Shown here: piece after piece, positions 56,965 through 64,000 of the stretch
Layout of the letters: the number at the start of each line of letters is the position of its first letter
How positions within the stretch are numbered: the stretch's first letter is position 1
Origin: Salinibacterium sp. ZJ70
Lineage (GTDB): Bacteria; Actinomycetota; Actinomycetes; Actinomycetales; Microbacteriaceae
Assembly: GCF_011751865.2 (NCBI RefSeq)
Contig: NZ_CP061770.1
Location: 248,001-312,000 of the forward strand
DNA: 64,000 nt
Direction of reading: 5' to 3'
Notes under the pieces: generated by a model
The model's input: only the letters and a program-made list of their open reading frames with translations
The model's database searches: none
Told to the model about the DNA's origin: nothing
Program-made: the position numbers and the translations under genes

Positions 56965-57435
56965 ATGCCTCGTAAGGGACCCGCTCCCAAGCGTCCGGTC
57001 GTCAACGACCCGATCTACGGCGCTCAGATCGTCAGCCAGCTCGTCAACAAGATCCTCCTCGACGGCAAGAAGGACCTCGCTCAGCGCATCGTCTACGACG
57101 CGCTCGAGGGCGTGGGCCAGAAGTCGGGTCAGGACGCGGTTGTCGTTCTCAAGAAGGCGCTCGACAACGTGCGCCCGACCCTCGAGGTCAAGAGCCGCCG
57201 CGTCGGCGGTTCGACCTACCAGGTGCCGGTCGAGGTCAAGCCTCACCGCGCCAACACCCTCGCACTGCGTTGGCTCGTGAGCTACGCGAAGTCGCGTCGT
57301 GAGAAGACGATGACCGAGCGCCTCATGAACGAGATCCTCGACGCCTCCAACGGCCTCGGTGCCGCGGTGAAGCGCCGTGAGGACACGCACAAGATGGCCG
57401 AGTCGAACAAGGCCTTCGCGCACTACCGCTGGTAA
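56965..57435 (+). CDS. rpsG: 30S ribosomal protein S7
   Basis: 156 residues, standard length for S7 ([19 protein letters not shown]...KAFAHYRW). It binds 16S rRNA in the small-subunit head. It lies five bases after rpsL and is followed by a hairpin before fusA. Confidence 0.99.
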   Translation: MPRKGPAPKRPVVNDPIYGAQIVSQLVNKILLDGKKDLAQRIVYDALEGVGQKSGQDAVVVLKKALDNVRPTLEVKSRRVGGSTYQVPVEVKPHRANTLALRWLVSYAKSRREKTMTERLMNEILDASNGLGAAVKRREDTHKMAESNKAFAHYRW

Positions 57436-57445
57436 ACACCGGCGC

Positions 57446-57481
57446 GTCCGGGTGCTGCGGCTCACGCTGCGGCACCCGGAC
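57446..57481 (+). other. Intercistronic hairpin between rpsG and fusA
   Basis: GTCCGGGTGC (57446-57455) pairs perfectly with 57472-57481 around a 16-base loop that can itself fold. It has no T-run. It could be a processing or S7-autoregulation site, as the rpsL-rpsG region is in E. coli, though the position here differs. Confidence 0.45.
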
Positions 57482-57518
57482 CCCAGCACTCACGACTTCA
57501 ACAAGTTAGGAAAACCCC

Positions 57519-59633
57519 GTGGCACAAGAAGTGCTCACCGACCTCACCAAGGTCCGCAACATCGGCATCATGGCGCACATCGATGCCGGTAAGACGACGA
57601 CGACCGAGCGCATCCTCTTCTACACGGGCGTGAACCACAAGCTCGGCGAGACCCACGATGGCGCCTCGACCACCGACTGGATGGAGCAGGAGAAGGAGCG
57701 CGGCATCACGATCACGTCGGCCGCCGTCACCTGCTTCTGGAACAAGAACCAGATCAACATCATCGACACCCCCGGACACGTGGACTTCACGGTCGAGGTC
57801 GAGCGCTCGCTCCGCATCCTCGACGGCGCGGTCGCCGTCTTCGACGGCAAGGAGGGCGTCGAGCCCCAGTCCGAGACCGTGTGGCGTCAAGCCGACAAGT
57901 ACAACGTCCCGCGCATCTGCTTCGTCAACAAGATGGACAAGCTCGGCGCCGACTTCTACTTCACGGTCGACACGATCATCAACCGCCTGGGCGCGAAGCC
58001 CCTCGTCATCCAGCTCCCGATCGGTGCCGAGTCCGACTTCATCGGCGTCGTCGACCTGATCGAGATGCGCGCCCTCGTCTGGGCCGGAGACTCGAAGGGC
58101 GACGTCTCCATGGGCGCCTCCTACGAGGTCCAGGAGATCCCCGCCGACCTCAAGGAGAAGGCCGAGCAGTACCGCGCAGCCCTCCTCGAGACGGTCGCCG
58201 AGTCCGACGACGCGCTCCTCGAGAAGTACTTCGGCGGTGAGGAGCTCACGGTCGCCGAGATCAAGGGCGCCATCCGCAAGATGACGATCGCGAGCGAGAT
58301 CTACCCCGTGCTCTGCGGCTCTGCGTTCAAGAACCGCGGCGTCCAGCCGATGCTCGACGCGGTCATCGACTACCTGCCGTCGCCGCTCGACGTCCCCGCC
58401 GTCCAGGGCACCGACCCCAAGGACGGCGAGAAGGTCCTCGAGCGCAAGGCCGACTCGTCGGAGCCGTTCTCGGCTCTCGTGTCGAAGATCGCCGTGCACC
58501 CCTTCTTCGGTCGTCTGACCTACATCCGCGTCTACTCGGGTTCGCTCGACTCCGGCGCCGCTGTCGTCAACTCGACGAAGGGCAAGAAGGAGCGCATCGG
58601 AAAGATCTTCCAGATGCACGCCAACAAGGAGATCCCCGTCGAGTCGGTCACAGCCGGCCACATCTACGCCGTCATCGGCCTCAAGGACACCACCACCGGT
58701 GACACCCTGAGCGATGCAGCGCACCCCATCATCCTCGAGTCGATGACCTTCCCCGAGCCCGTCATCGAGGTCGCGATCGAGCCGAAGACCAAGGCCGACC
58801 AGGAGAAGCTGGGCACCGCGATCCAGAAGCTCGCCGAAGAGGACCCGACGTTCCGCACCGAGCAGAACCAGGAGACCGGTCAGACGGTCATCAAGGGCAT
58901 GGGCGAGCTCCACCTCGACATCCTCGTCGACCGCATGAAGCGCGAGTTCAACGTCGAGGCGAACGTCGGCAAGCCCCAGGTGGCCTACCGCGAGACGATC
59001 CGCAAGAAGATCGAGAAGTACGACTACACCCACAAGAAGCAGACCGGTGGATCCGGTCAGTTCGCGAAGGTGCAGATCTCGCTCGAGCCGCTCGAGGTCA
59101 CCCCGGATGTCAGCTACGAGTTCGTGAACGCCGTCACCGGTGGTCGCGTTCCCCGCGAGTACATCCCGTCGGTCGATGCGGGCATCAAGGACGCCATGCA
59201 GGTCGGCGTTCTCGCCGGCTTCCCCACCGTGGGTGTCAAGGCGACGCTGCTCGATGGTGCGGCGCACGACGTCGACTCCTCGGAGATGGCGTTCAAGATC
59301 GCCGGCTCGATGGCGTACAAGGAGGCCGCTCGCAAGGCCAACCCCGTGCTGCTCGAGCCGCTCATGGCCGTCGAGGTCCGTACGCCCGAGGAGTACATGG
59401 GCGACGTCATCGGCGACATCAACTCGCGCCGTGGCCAGATCCAGGCCATGGAGGACGCGACCGGTGTCAAGGTCATCCGCGCCCTCGTCCCGCTGTCGGA
59501 GATGTTCGGATACGTCGGCGACCTGCGCTCGAAGACCTCGGGCCGCGCCGTCTACTCGATGACGTTCGACAGCTACGCGGAGGTCCCGAAGGCAGTCGCC
59601 GACGAGATCGTCCAGAAGGCCAAGGGCGAGTGA
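57519..59633 (+). CDS. fusA: Elongation factor G
   Basis: 704 residues, GTG start. G domain: [48 protein letters not shown]. Domain IV and V follow ([36 protein letters not shown]). It catalyses ribosome translocation with GTP. Third gene of the str operon. Confidence 0.99.
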   Translation: MAQEVLTDLTKVRNIGIMAHIDAGKTTTTERILFYTGVNHKLGETHDGASTTDWMEQEKERGITITSAAVTCFWNKNQINIIDTPGHVDFTVEVERSLRILDGAVAVFDGKEGVEPQSETVWRQADKYNVPRICFVNKMDKLGADFYFTVDTIINRLGAKPLVIQLPIGAESDFIGVVDLIEMRALVWAGDSKGDVSMGASYEVQEIPADLKEKAEQYRAALLETVAESDDALLEKYFGGEELTVAEIKGAIRKMTIASEIYPVLCGSAFKNRGVQPMLDAVIDYLPSPLDVPAVQGTDPKDGEKVLERKADSSEPFSALVSKIAVHPFFGRLTYIRVYSGSLDSGAAVVNSTKGKKERIGKIFQMHANKEIPVESVTAGHIYAVIGLKDTTTGDTLSDAAHPIILESMTFPEPVIEVAIEPKTKADQEKLGTAIQKLAEEDPTFRTEQNQETGQTVIKGMGELHLDILVDRMKREFNVEANVGKPQVAYRETIRKKIEKYDYTHKKQTGGSGQFAKVQISLEPLEVTPDVSYEFVNAVTGGRVPREYIPSVDAGIKDAMQVGVLAGFPTVGVKATLLDGAAHDVDSSEMAFKIAGSMAYKEAARKANPVLLEPLMAVEVRTPEEYMGDVIGDINSRRGQIQAMEDATGVKVIRALVPLSEMFGYVGDLRSKTSGRAVYSMTFDSYAEVPKAVADEIVQKAKGE

Positions 59634-59740
59634 CGCTCGCGTCACGCGTTCAGTAAACCCAACTACACTAAAAATCAACCAACGCAGAGGCATCCGGGTA
59701 CCATCCGGGCGCCGGCACCGAGTCCTGAGGAGGACCCCAA
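59634..59740 (+). promoter_or_regulatory. fusA-tuf gap with a possible tuf promoter
   Basis: The 107 bp contain an unusually A-rich patch (about 59653-59680) with TACACT at 59664-59669 as a -10 candidate; no good -35 is seen. Extra promoters before tuf are common. Near the end, GAGGAGGA precedes the GTG start. Confidence 0.35.
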
Positions 59741-60934
59741 GTGGCTAAGGCCAAGTTCGAGCGCACCAAGCCGCACGTCAACATCGGAACGATCGGTCAC
59801 GTCGACCACGGCAAGACCACGCTCTCGGCAGCGATCTCGAAGGTGCTCGCCGACAAGTACCCGTCGCCCACCAACGTGCAGCGTGACTTCGCCACCATCG
59901 ACTCCGCTCCCGAAGAGCGTCAGCGTGGTATCACGATCAACATCTCGCACATCGAGTACGAGACCCCGAAGCGTCACTACGCGCACGTTGACGCGCCCGG
60001 TCACGCCGACTACATCAAGAACATGATCACCGGTGCCGCTCAGATGGACGGCGCGATCCTCGTGGTCGCGGCGACCGACGGCCCGATGGCTCAGACCCGT
60101 GAGCACGTTCTGCTCGCCAAGCAGGTCGGCGTTCCCTACCTGCTCGTCGCGCTGAACAAGTCGGACGCGGTCGACGACGAGGAGATCCTGGAGCTCGTCG
60201 AGCTCGAGGTCCGTGAGCTCCTCTCGTCGCAGGACTTCGATGGCGAGAACGCCCCCGTCGTGCGCGTCTCCGCTCTCAAGGCTCTTGAGGGTGACGAGAA
60301 GTGGACCCAGGCGATCCTCGACCTCATGCAGGCCGTCGACGACAACGTCCCGGACCCCGAGCGTGACCGCGACAAGCCGTTCCTCATGCCCATTGAGGAC
60401 GTCTTCACCATCACCGGTCGTGGAACGGTCGTCACCGGCCGCGCCGAGCGTGGAACCCTCGCCATCAACTCCGAGGTCGAGATCGTCGGCATCCGCCCGA
60501 CGCAGAAGACCACGGTCACCGGTATCGAGATGTTCCACAAGCAGCTCGACGAGGCGTGGGCCGGCGAGAACTGTGGCCTCCTCCTCCGCGGCACCAAGCG
60601 CGAAGACGTCGAGCGCGGCCAGGTCGTCGTGAAGCCCGGTTCGGTCACCCCTCACACCAACTTCGAGGGCACCGCGTACATCCTGTCGAAGGACGAGGGT
60701 GGACGTCACAACCCGTTCTACGCGAACTACCGTCCGCAGTTCTACTTCCGCACCACCGACGTCACCGGTGTCATCACGCTGCCCGAGGGCACCGAGATGG
60801 TCATGCCCGGCGACACCACCGACATGTCGGTTGAGCTGATCCAGCCCATCGCCATGGAAGAGGGCCTCGGCTTCGCCATCCGTGAGGGTGGACGCACCGT
60901 GGGTGCCGGTAAGGTCACCAAGATCATCAAGTAA
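59741..60934 (+). CDS. tuf: Elongation factor Tu
   Basis: 397 residues, GTG start. [61 protein letters not shown], then domains 2 and 3. It delivers aminoacyl-tRNA to the ribosome. It has its own strong terminator. Confidence 0.99.
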   Translation: MAKAKFERTKPHVNIGTIGHVDHGKTTLSAAISKVLADKYPSPTNVQRDFATIDSAPEERQRGITINISHIEYETPKRHYAHVDAPGHADYIKNMITGAAQMDGAILVVAATDGPMAQTREHVLLAKQVGVPYLLVALNKSDAVDDEEILELVELEVRELLSSQDFDGENAPVVRVSALKALEGDEKWTQAILDLMQAVDDNVPDPERDRDKPFLMPIEDVFTITGRGTVVTGRAERGTLAINSEVEIVGIRPTQKTTVTGIEMFHKQLDEAWAGENCGLLLRGTKREDVERGQVVVKPGSVTPHTNFEGTAYILSKDEGGRHNPFYANYRPQFYFRTTDVTGVITLPEGTEMVMPGDTTDMSVELIQPIAMEEGLGFAIREGGRTVGAGKVTKIIK

Positions 60935-60950
60935 GTTCGCTTACTGATCT

Positions 60951-60990
60951 CGAAAGGGGTCGGACCCGTATGGGTCCGGCCCCTTTCGCT
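60951..60990 (+). terminator. tuf terminator
   Basis: A 17-bp stem (60951-60967 with 60972-60988) has one G-T wobble and loop GTAT. Confidence 0.92.
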
Positions 60991-61064
60991 GTCTGCGCTA
61001 GCGCTCTGGCTCGGCGCGGGCAAGGGGAGCGACGCCGCAGTGCGGCGCGCCTATCGTCGGTCGC

Positions 61065-62036
61065 GTGGTGAGATTGCGGCGCACGCGGTGGAACGACCCG
61101 GGCATCCGGCGGATGCGCTCAGGGAAGGGGTTCCGGTACGTGGATGCGGACGGCGCGACGGTCGCCGCCCCGGAGCTGAGGGGCCGGATCGAGCGGATGG
61201 CGATCCCGCCCGCGTGGACGGAGGTCTGGATCTGCGCCTTTCCGAACGGCCACATCCAGGCGACCGGGGTGGATGCCGCGGGGCGGCGCCAGTACCTCTA
61301 CCACCCGACCTGGCGCGAGAAGCGCGATCGGGAGAAGTTCGATCGCGCACTGGCGCTCGCGGAGTCGCTGCCGGCCGCGCGCCGGGGGGTGACGATCGAC
61401 CTGCGCCGCGAGGGGCTGCCGAGGGAGCGTGTGCTCGCGGGAGGCTTCCGGATGCTCGACACCGGCCGTCTGCGGGTGGGGTCGGAGCGCTACGCACGCG
61501 AGCACGGCTCGGTGGGGCTCTCGACGCTCCTGGGGGCTCACGCCAGCGTGCGCGAGCGGGAGCTCGTGCAGCTCGCCTTCCCGGGCAAGAGCGGCCAGGA
61601 GTGGGAATCCGAGGTGCGCGATCCGGATCTCGCGGCGCTCATCTCGGTGCTCAAGCGTCGCGGGCCGCGCGCGCGGCTGCTCGCGTGGACGGACGAGCGC
61701 GGTCCGCACCCGGTGAGCGCGGAGGACATCAACGCCGACATCCGGGACCGCACGGGCGGAGACTTCACAGCGAAGGATTTCCGCACGCTGCACGGGACCG
61801 CCTCCGCGGCGGTCGCCTTGGCGCGAACGGGGGTGAAGACGTCCGGGTCGGCGCAGGACCGAGCGATCGCCGCCGCGGTGCGCACCACGGCGGAGATGCT
61901 CGGCAATACACCGGCGGTCGCCCGCGCGAGCTACATCGATCCGCGCATCCTCGACCTCTATCGGGACGGTGTGACGATCGACCCGGCTCGCACGGCGTCG
62001 GTGGAGTCCGAGCTGCGGGCCCTGCTCTACGACTGA
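61065..62036 (+). CDS. DNA topoisomerase IB (poxvirus/bacterial type)
   Basis: 323 residues, GTG start (61065 or 61068). Relaxes supercoils through a 3'-phosphotyrosine. Motifs: RRMRSGKGFRYVDADG (N-domain), IPPAWTEVWICAFPNGHIQATG, QYLYHPTWREKRDREKFDR, DFRTLHGTASAAVALA (catalytic Arg and His), and RASYIDPRIL with the active Tyr. Single gene. It faces the lipoprotein gene at 62071, with a hairpin at the convergence. Confidence 0.94.
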   Translation: MVRLRRTRWNDPGIRRMRSGKGFRYVDADGATVAAPELRGRIERMAIPPAWTEVWICAFPNGHIQATGVDAAGRRQYLYHPTWREKRDREKFDRALALAESLPAARRGVTIDLRREGLPRERVLAGGFRMLDTGRLRVGSERYAREHGSVGLSTLLGAHASVRERELVQLAFPGKSGQEWESEVRDPDLAALISVLKRRGPRARLLAWTDERGPHPVSAEDINADIRDRTGGDFTAKDFRTLHGTASAAVALARTGVKTSGSAQDRAIAAAVRTTAEMLGNTPAVARASYIDPRILDLYRDGVTIDPARTASVESELRALLYD

Positions 62037-62070
62037 GCTTCGCGGTGCGCCGGGGCGCAGACGCGCGCCG

Positions 62071-62811
62071 TCACGGTGTGACGCCCCCGAGCTCGAGTGC
62101 GGGGGCGTCGGTCGTTGAGAAGTCGATCGTCGTCCACTGGTCTCCGATGCGCGCCTCCGCGCGCAGCATCAGGCCCGTCGCGTCGAGCCAGAGGCGCAGC
62201 CCTGCAGAGTCGGCCGTGAGCGGTGGTGCCGACGCGTCGCGAGGTGCATCGCTCGGGGGTGCCGCGAACACGGAAACCGAAGTGCCGTCGATGTCGTCGG
62301 CGCGCAGCCACAGGGCGCCGGACTGCCGCAGGAGGAGAGGGTTGTCGGGCCGATCCGCGCCGAGGGCGCTGATGATGCCCAGGAGCGCGTCGAGGCGCGA
62401 CGTCGTCGGATCCATCGAGTCGAGTGCGAGGCCGGGGTCGTTGAGTGCGGGCATGGGGAGGATGGGGTCGCCGTGGGCGTCGGGCTCGCGCGCGATGATC
62501 CCGATCACCCCGTCTGTCCAGATCATCGCCTGGCTGCGGAAGTCGCCGGTCACGGCCGCGTAGCCGAGCTGGCTCGGGTAGTCGACCCACCCCTGCAGGC
62601 GCAGCTCGACGCCGCGCTCCTGCACGGTCGTCGCGAATCGGCGGCTCCCGTGGTCGAAGTTGGCGAAGCGAGCGATCGCGAGCAGCTCCGATTCGGCCGA
62701 GGTCACGGGGCGCGCGGTTCCGCCGGATTCGGCGGGCGCGGCGCACGCGGAGAGCATCACGAAGGATGCGAGCGTGAGCGCGAGCGCACGAGCAAGGAGC
62801 AGCTTCGTCAT
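62071..62811 (-). CDS. Lipoprotein of unknown function
   Basis: 246 residues. Signal peptide MTKLLLARALALTLASFVMLSAC ends in a lipobox Cys at residue 23. The mature part (FANFDHGSRRFATTVQERGVELRLQGWVDYPSQLGYAAV...) looks like a single alpha/beta domain of the LolA/LppX type, with alternating strands and a Trp-rich core, but no family is certain. It is a single gene read away from the right-hand surface-protein gene. Confidence 0.72.
   Translation of the reverse strand: MTKLLLARALALTLASFVMLSACAAPAESGGTARPVTSAESELLAIARFANFDHGSRRFATTVQERGVELRLQGWVDYPSQLGYAAVTGDFRSQAMIWTDGVIGIIAREPDAHGDPILPMPALNDPGLALDSMDPTTSRLDALLGIISALGADRPDNPLLLRQSGALWLRADDIDGTSVSVFAAPPSDAPRDASAPPLTADSAGLRLWLDATGLMLRAEARIGDQWTTIDFSTTDAPALELGGVTP
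62080..62109. terminator. Hairpin at the convergent ends of topoisomerase IB and lipoprotein genes
   Basis: GACGCCCCC (62080-62088) pairs perfectly with 62101-62109. It lies inside the last codons of the lipoprotein gene and could stop transcripts from the topoisomerase side. Confidence 0.45.
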
Positions 62812-62932
62812 GCTGAGGCGGCTCGCGCGCGGGCGCGGTCTCGGGTGCTGCTCACGGGTTGAGGCTACCGGCTCCCCAGGGCGTGGACCACGACGTTCCG
62901 ACGCGCACCCCGCAGGCACGATCGGGTCTACC

Positions 62933-62944
62933 CCCGTTAACGGG
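62933..62944. promoter_or_regulatory. 12-bp perfect palindrome upstream of the surface-protein gene
   Basis: CCCGTTAACGGG is a perfect palindrome in the 223-bp region between the lipoprotein and surface-protein genes. TTGACA at 62985-62990 downstream is a perfect -35 hexamer, but no good -10 is at the right distance. The palindrome may be an operator. Confidence 0.4.
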
Positions 62945-63034
62945 AGCCATTCCGGCTCCATTGTCGAGTCACACTCGGCTACGGTTGACACGCCACCAGT
63001 TGAGGTGGCCGATGACCCTTTTGGATGAAGCTCC

Positions 63035-64000
63035 ATGGACCACCAGCCCCGCCACCGCGCGCCCGTTCGACGCTGGAGGTCCATGGTGGCCTCGGTCGCG
63101 GTCGTCGCCCTTCTCGCCTCGACGTTCGTCGATCTCGCGAGCCAGCCCGATGCGGCAGAGGCGGCCGGAGCCACCTCCGGCAGCGTGAGCGGCCGGGTGT
63201 TCGAGAACTTCACCTCGTCCGGCTGGCAGCAGCTCGGCACCGAGACCGCGAGCGGGTCGCGCCCCGTCGAGGGCGTCGTCGCAACCGCCTACGACGCTCT
63301 GGGAGACGTCGTCGGAACGGGTGCGAGCGACGACGACGGCACCTACACGATCGCTGTCGCCAACGCGTCGACACGCGACGTGAGGATCGAGTTCAGCGGG
63401 TGGCCGACCTGGCTTGAGCCCGGGTACGCGGCGCAGGGCAGTGCTCCGCACGAGGGTGCAGCGGCGAACGACACGAGCGTTCAGTTCGTGACACTCAGCG
63501 GCAGCCCGGCGGCCGCATCCGGGGTCGACTTCGCGCTCGTCTCTTCGCAGTCCGTCATCGACACGACTCCGAGCATCGCCTCCGCGATCCAGTGGGCTGG
63601 CGACACCGCGGGCAACAGCAAGCCGCTCGGCTCGCTCGTCTCCTATCCGTGGACCGCGTCCGGCGCTGCGCCCGTGTCGGCCCGCGGCGGGATGCCCCAG
63701 CTGAACGATGCGGCGACGAGTCACGGTCTGTTCGGCGGCACTTCGCCCGACAGCAGCGACGCGCTCGGCTCGCTCTGGGGCGTCGCCTACTCCGCATCCA
63801 CCAACCAGCTCATCACCTCGGCGACCCTGCGGCGCATGTCGGGGCTCGGAGTGCTCGGGCTCGGCGGCGTCTACAAGGCCGACGACGTTCTGCTGCCGAC
63901 CGGTGCGGTCAACTCCGATGCGACCACGACTCCGTGGTTCGCGCTCGACGATCTGGCGGTGGTCGGCGGACTCGGTGAGACGGTCGACATCGGCGTCGCT
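63035..64000 (+). CDS. Secreted surface protein with SdrD B-like domain, 3' end outside window
   Basis: The frame is open from ATG 63035 to the window edge (322 codons). A long signal peptide (MDHQPRHRAPVRRWRSMVASV then AVVALLASTFVDLA, end near AEAAG) is followed by a prealbumin-like SdrD_B domain: SGRVFENFTSSGWQQLG, VEGVVATAYDALGDVVG, ASDDDGTYTIAV (about 50-180). After that the chain resembles a propeller-like region (SLWGVAYSASTNQLITSATLRRMSGLGVLGLGGVYKAD). Proteins of this kind are usually long wall-anchored adhesins with an LPxTG end, which cannot be seen here. Confidence 0.8.
   Translation, partial: MDHQPRHRAPVRRWRSMVASVAVVALLASTFVDLASQPDAAEAAGATSGSVSGRVFENFTSSGWQQLGTETASGSRPVEGVVATAYDALGDVVGTGASDDDGTYTIAVANASTRDVRIEFSGWPTWLEPGYAAQGSAPHEGAAANDTSVQFVTLSGSPAAASGVDFALVSSQSVIDTTPSIASAIQWAGDTAGNSKPLGSLVSYPWTASGAAPVSARGGMPQLNDAATSHGLFGGTSPDSSDALGSLWGVAYSASTNQLITSATLRRMSGLGVLGLGGVYKADDVLLPTGAVNSDATTTPWFALDDLAVVGGLGETVDIGVA

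Overview
The window comes from a high-GC Gram-positive actinobacterium, most likely a member of Microbacteriaceae (Microbacterium, Leifsonia or a relative). The evidence is the strong G/C bias at third codon positions, the actinobacterial form of RpoB and RpoC, frequent GTG and TTG starts, the very common GGATGC/GCATCC hexamer, lipoprotein signal peptides, and gene neighbourhoods typical of that family. Family-level assignment is inference; I saw no rRNA or tRNA gene.

Layout. (1) Positions 1-19800 hold short, mostly chromosomal-accessory units: a truncated Lhr-type helicase; an ABC exporter with a NarL-type histidine kinase and response regulator; an alpha/beta hydrolase; a degenerate Nudix protein; a ComB-like protein; a DEAD-box RNA helicase; a CGNR zinc-finger protein; two paralogous GIN-domain (DUF2807) lipoproteins; a SprT-like metalloprotein; a sugar dehydrogenase lipoprotein; a second NarL-type two-component pair; a serine hydrolase; and a spermidine-synthase-fold protein. 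Three strong imperfect palindromes are scattered here, one of them inside the helicase reading frame. (2) Positions 19823-27536 hold rpoB-rpoC with a clear promoter and terminators on both sides. (3) Positions 27627-44881 form a long co-directional locus: two small membrane proteins, FHA protein, Ser/Thr kinase, a 2013-residue Ig-like surface protein, MoxR ATPase, DUF58, a transglutaminase-fold membrane protein, a second FHA protein, PP2C phosphatase, and a membrane-anchored protein with a tandem 12-residue Thr-containing repeat. (4) Positions 45034-56267 encode a type IV pilus system in the order pilB, pilT, pilC, pilA, three minor-pilin-like genes, pilD, pilM, pilN, pilO. The last minor pilin carries a ricin-type lectin domain. 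(5) Positions 56328-60990 hold the str operon: rpsL, rpsG, fusA, tuf. (6) The right end holds topoisomerase IB, a lipoprotein, and the start of a large secreted surface protein cut by the window edge.

How the parts fit. The kinase, phosphatase, two FHA proteins and the Thr-repeat protein look like one phospho-signalling module. Its kinase has almost no extracellular part, while the next gene encodes a huge extracellular protein with almost no cytoplasmic part. MoxR, DUF58 and the transglutaminase-fold protein are a familiar trio, but this transglutaminase lacks its catalytic Cys and His. I propose that the module senses or controls a cell-surface structure, with the adjacent pilus as one candidate output; that link is inference from adjacency only. 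The phospho-repeat protein and the lectin-tipped pilus are the most novel items seen.
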